From assembly GCA_009602725.1 (NCBI GenBank), contig WELB01000032.1, positions 550,580-614,579 on the forward strand: a DNA stretch of 64,000 nucleotides, read 5' to 3'. Under the pieces are notes generated by a model. The model was not told where the DNA came from. It ran no database searches and worked only from the letters and a program-made list of their open reading frames with translations. Made by a program: the position numbers and the translations under genes. This document shows, in pieces, positions 62,372 through 64,000 of the stretch; positions within the stretch are counted from its first letter, which is position 1; each line of letters begins with the position of its first letter. This stretch comes from Spirogloea muscicola (Eukaryota; Streptophyta; Zygnematophyceae; Spirogloeales; Spirogloeaceae).

Positions 62372-64000
62372 TCAATTATCAAAGTAGGTGTATGAACGCA
62401 GGCACTCCTGGAAATTAGCAAGAAGATTCTGTGCAGCATCAAGAGGAAGTTGGTCAACTGTAACTGCAGTCTCGGCAGCTTGGCGAAGACGTTCCATCAT
62501 ATCGCCTCCCTTATGCTGCACCATGCAGATATCTGTCAGCAGCTTTACACACTTACAGGACGTAAGCACTACCCAGTTTGACATCACCGCTTTATATGTA
62601 TGTCCTAGTATCTTGTCTGAGCACGTTCCTTCTGAACAGGTAACATGCAGGTTGTTGACTTACGTGAGCAGTGCAGAGCACTTCTTCCATGTTCTGCCCC
62701 TTGACCATGTGCTCAATGATGAACCTGCTCTTGTATCTGTGGCCGCTCCCGCCGTTTGCAACACTGCCCTTGGGCCGAGATCGCACATGCACTACATTTG
62801 TGCTGCCAAAGAGGTTGTGCAGACCCCCCATCGTCTCCTGAGTCGTAGTATTAGGAGCATTCATGTGAGGGCTTCACTCCAATCACACAATTGATGGACA
62901 CCCAAGAGGATGACAAGCGGAAGAGAAGCAACCCATCCAAAGCTACCAAAGTAAGATTCAATCAGCCATTGTGATTAGCCAACATGTCTTGCCTGGTATA
63001 CACCACCGAGGAAGAGGCCAAGGTAGTAAGGCTTCGCCGGGAGGAGCTGATGGAGCCGCAGGGTGTCGCTGCCGCACGACATGGGCGAGGAGGCCGAGGG
63101 CGGGCCGTGCCCAATGAAGCGGTGGATGCGGCCGTCCGAGTCGCAGGTCAGGTCTGCGAGCGTGGCGTGCACCAGCGGCTCCTCGTGCAGGCGCTGCAGG
63201 GGGACGATGGGGAAGACCTGGTCGATTGCCCACGCGTCAGGCACCGAGCGGAACACCGATAGATTGATGTGATACACCGCCGCCATGGACTTGCGGAGGG
63301 CAGCGAGCTCCTCGGGCAGCTCCCCTGCCTCCCAAGCATGAAGCAGCACGCGGTGGCATACCACCTGATGATACATGAAAAAGTCACAGTCAAGTATGCT
63401 TTCAGCTGTGACATTTTGTACGATATGTGGAATATTGCTAGTCATAATTTTGCAACTCATCTACCAAATTGTCGCCAGCATGCAATCTCCTCACCAACTC
63501 GGTGCATCTAGCCAAGCCATTGGAAGTGGTCGTTCAGTGGGCGGCAGTCCATGCCTGAAAGATGGACTCGGCCCGGGCGCGCTGCTCTAAGGTCAGGCAT
63601 CCGAGACGGAAGAGCTGCGCTGCTTCTGCACGGAACTGCTTGGCATCGTTGAAGGCCTCCTGGAAGTTCCCCGGCTTCATGGAGTTGTGCACCTCTTCAA
63701 AGGTGTGCAGCAAGTATTCCCCTGCAGTGAGGTGCGACGCATGGCCATTCGTGGAGCCACCGGTCTTCAAGCTGACCTGACCAGCAGCTTGTCCATTCCC
63801 AACAGCTGAATCCACAAGGACCTTCCCGGGCGGCGACATAATGTTGAGGTTTTCAAGCGCCCTCTCCTCAGAGTTCTGAGTGACGCCAAGCACATCGAAC
63901 ACCAGGACGCTGTGGTGCGACGCCAGCGCCCGACCTGACTCCGACAGGATGACGGGCTGCCGCACACCCTTCACAGTGCACGCGTCCAAGACTGCCGCGA
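62372..64000 (-). CDS. ADC: Arginine decarboxylase (biosynthetic, SpeA/ADC type), 3' part
   Basis: PLP-dependent enzyme converting arginine to agmatine for polyamine synthesis. Only the C-terminal half is in the window; the gene continues past base 64000. Exons on the minus strand: 64000-63534 or so (SESGRALASHHSVLVFDVLG, then an acidic linker and HTFEEVHNSMKPGNFQEAFN), 63370-62990 (AVYHINLSVFRSVPDAWAID, QVFPIVPLQRLHEEP, LADLTCDSDGRIHRFIG with the conserved Cys, and PYYLGLFLGG), 62840-62670 (YQETMGGLHNLFGSTNVVHV and EEVLCTAHV) and 62510-62372 (GGDMMERLRQAAETAV...). The stop is at 62372. The order fits plant/bacterial ADC precisely. Confidence 0.93.

Overview
The window looks like nuclear DNA of a green, plant-lineage alga, most likely a streptophyte alga; a Mesostigma-like genome is a guess, not a demonstration. 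The basis is intron-rich genes with GT-AG splice sites and plant-type families: glucuronokinase, an RD19-like cysteine protease, a chloroplast-type Obg GTPase, biosynthetic arginine decarboxylase, a SOUL protein and a DGAT2-family acyltransferase. First exons and promoters are very GC-rich (CGG/GCC runs) and the gene bodies downstream are much less so.

Layout, left to right. PIG-X (+) and an At2g45990-like HAD protein (-) converge at 0.8-4.0 kb. A divergent histone H4(-)/H2B(+) pair lies at 5.9-7.4 kb. A Coa1/Tim21-like membrane protein (-) and glucuronokinase (+) occupy 7.6-13.5 kb, divergent from a repeat-filled promoter. A second, inverted H2B(-)/H4(+) pair is at 13.8-15.6 kb. UPF2 (-, 16.6-23.0 kb) and a half-size ABCD transporter (-, 25.0-30.0 kb) follow. 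From 30.0 to 36.4 kb is an accessory island with two diverged non-LTR retrotransposon (LINE) copies and a 545-base N gap. Next come a 123-residue plant-conserved protein (-), ObgC (+), an RD19-like protease (-), an ankyrin protein (+), an RBM28/NOP4-like nucleolar RNA-binding protein (+), a DGAT2-family acyltransferase with a duplicated membrane module (+), a SOUL protein (+) and the 3' end of arginine decarboxylase (-).

The intergenic DNA holds a family of short dispersed repeat modules. Their hallmark is a hairpin of the type GGGCTGGC-loop-GCCAGCCC, often followed by a GAATNGACAA-like tail. I count about 26 by eye. They are concentrated on the 5' sides of genes and I see none in the six tail-to-tail intergenic regions. 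The same hairpin and tail is in the 3' UTR of the LINE, suggesting the short modules use LINE machinery.

The genes are not an operon; most are unrelated housekeeping genes (histones, mRNA surveillance, GPI anchors, lipid metabolism, plastid ribosome assembly, nucleolar RNA processing). The most unusual coding feature is the DGAT2 fusion. The assembly also has five isolated single N bases in GC-rich 5' ends, one of which has removed the start of an H4 gene, and a 93-base poly-T at the probable DGAT2 start codon.
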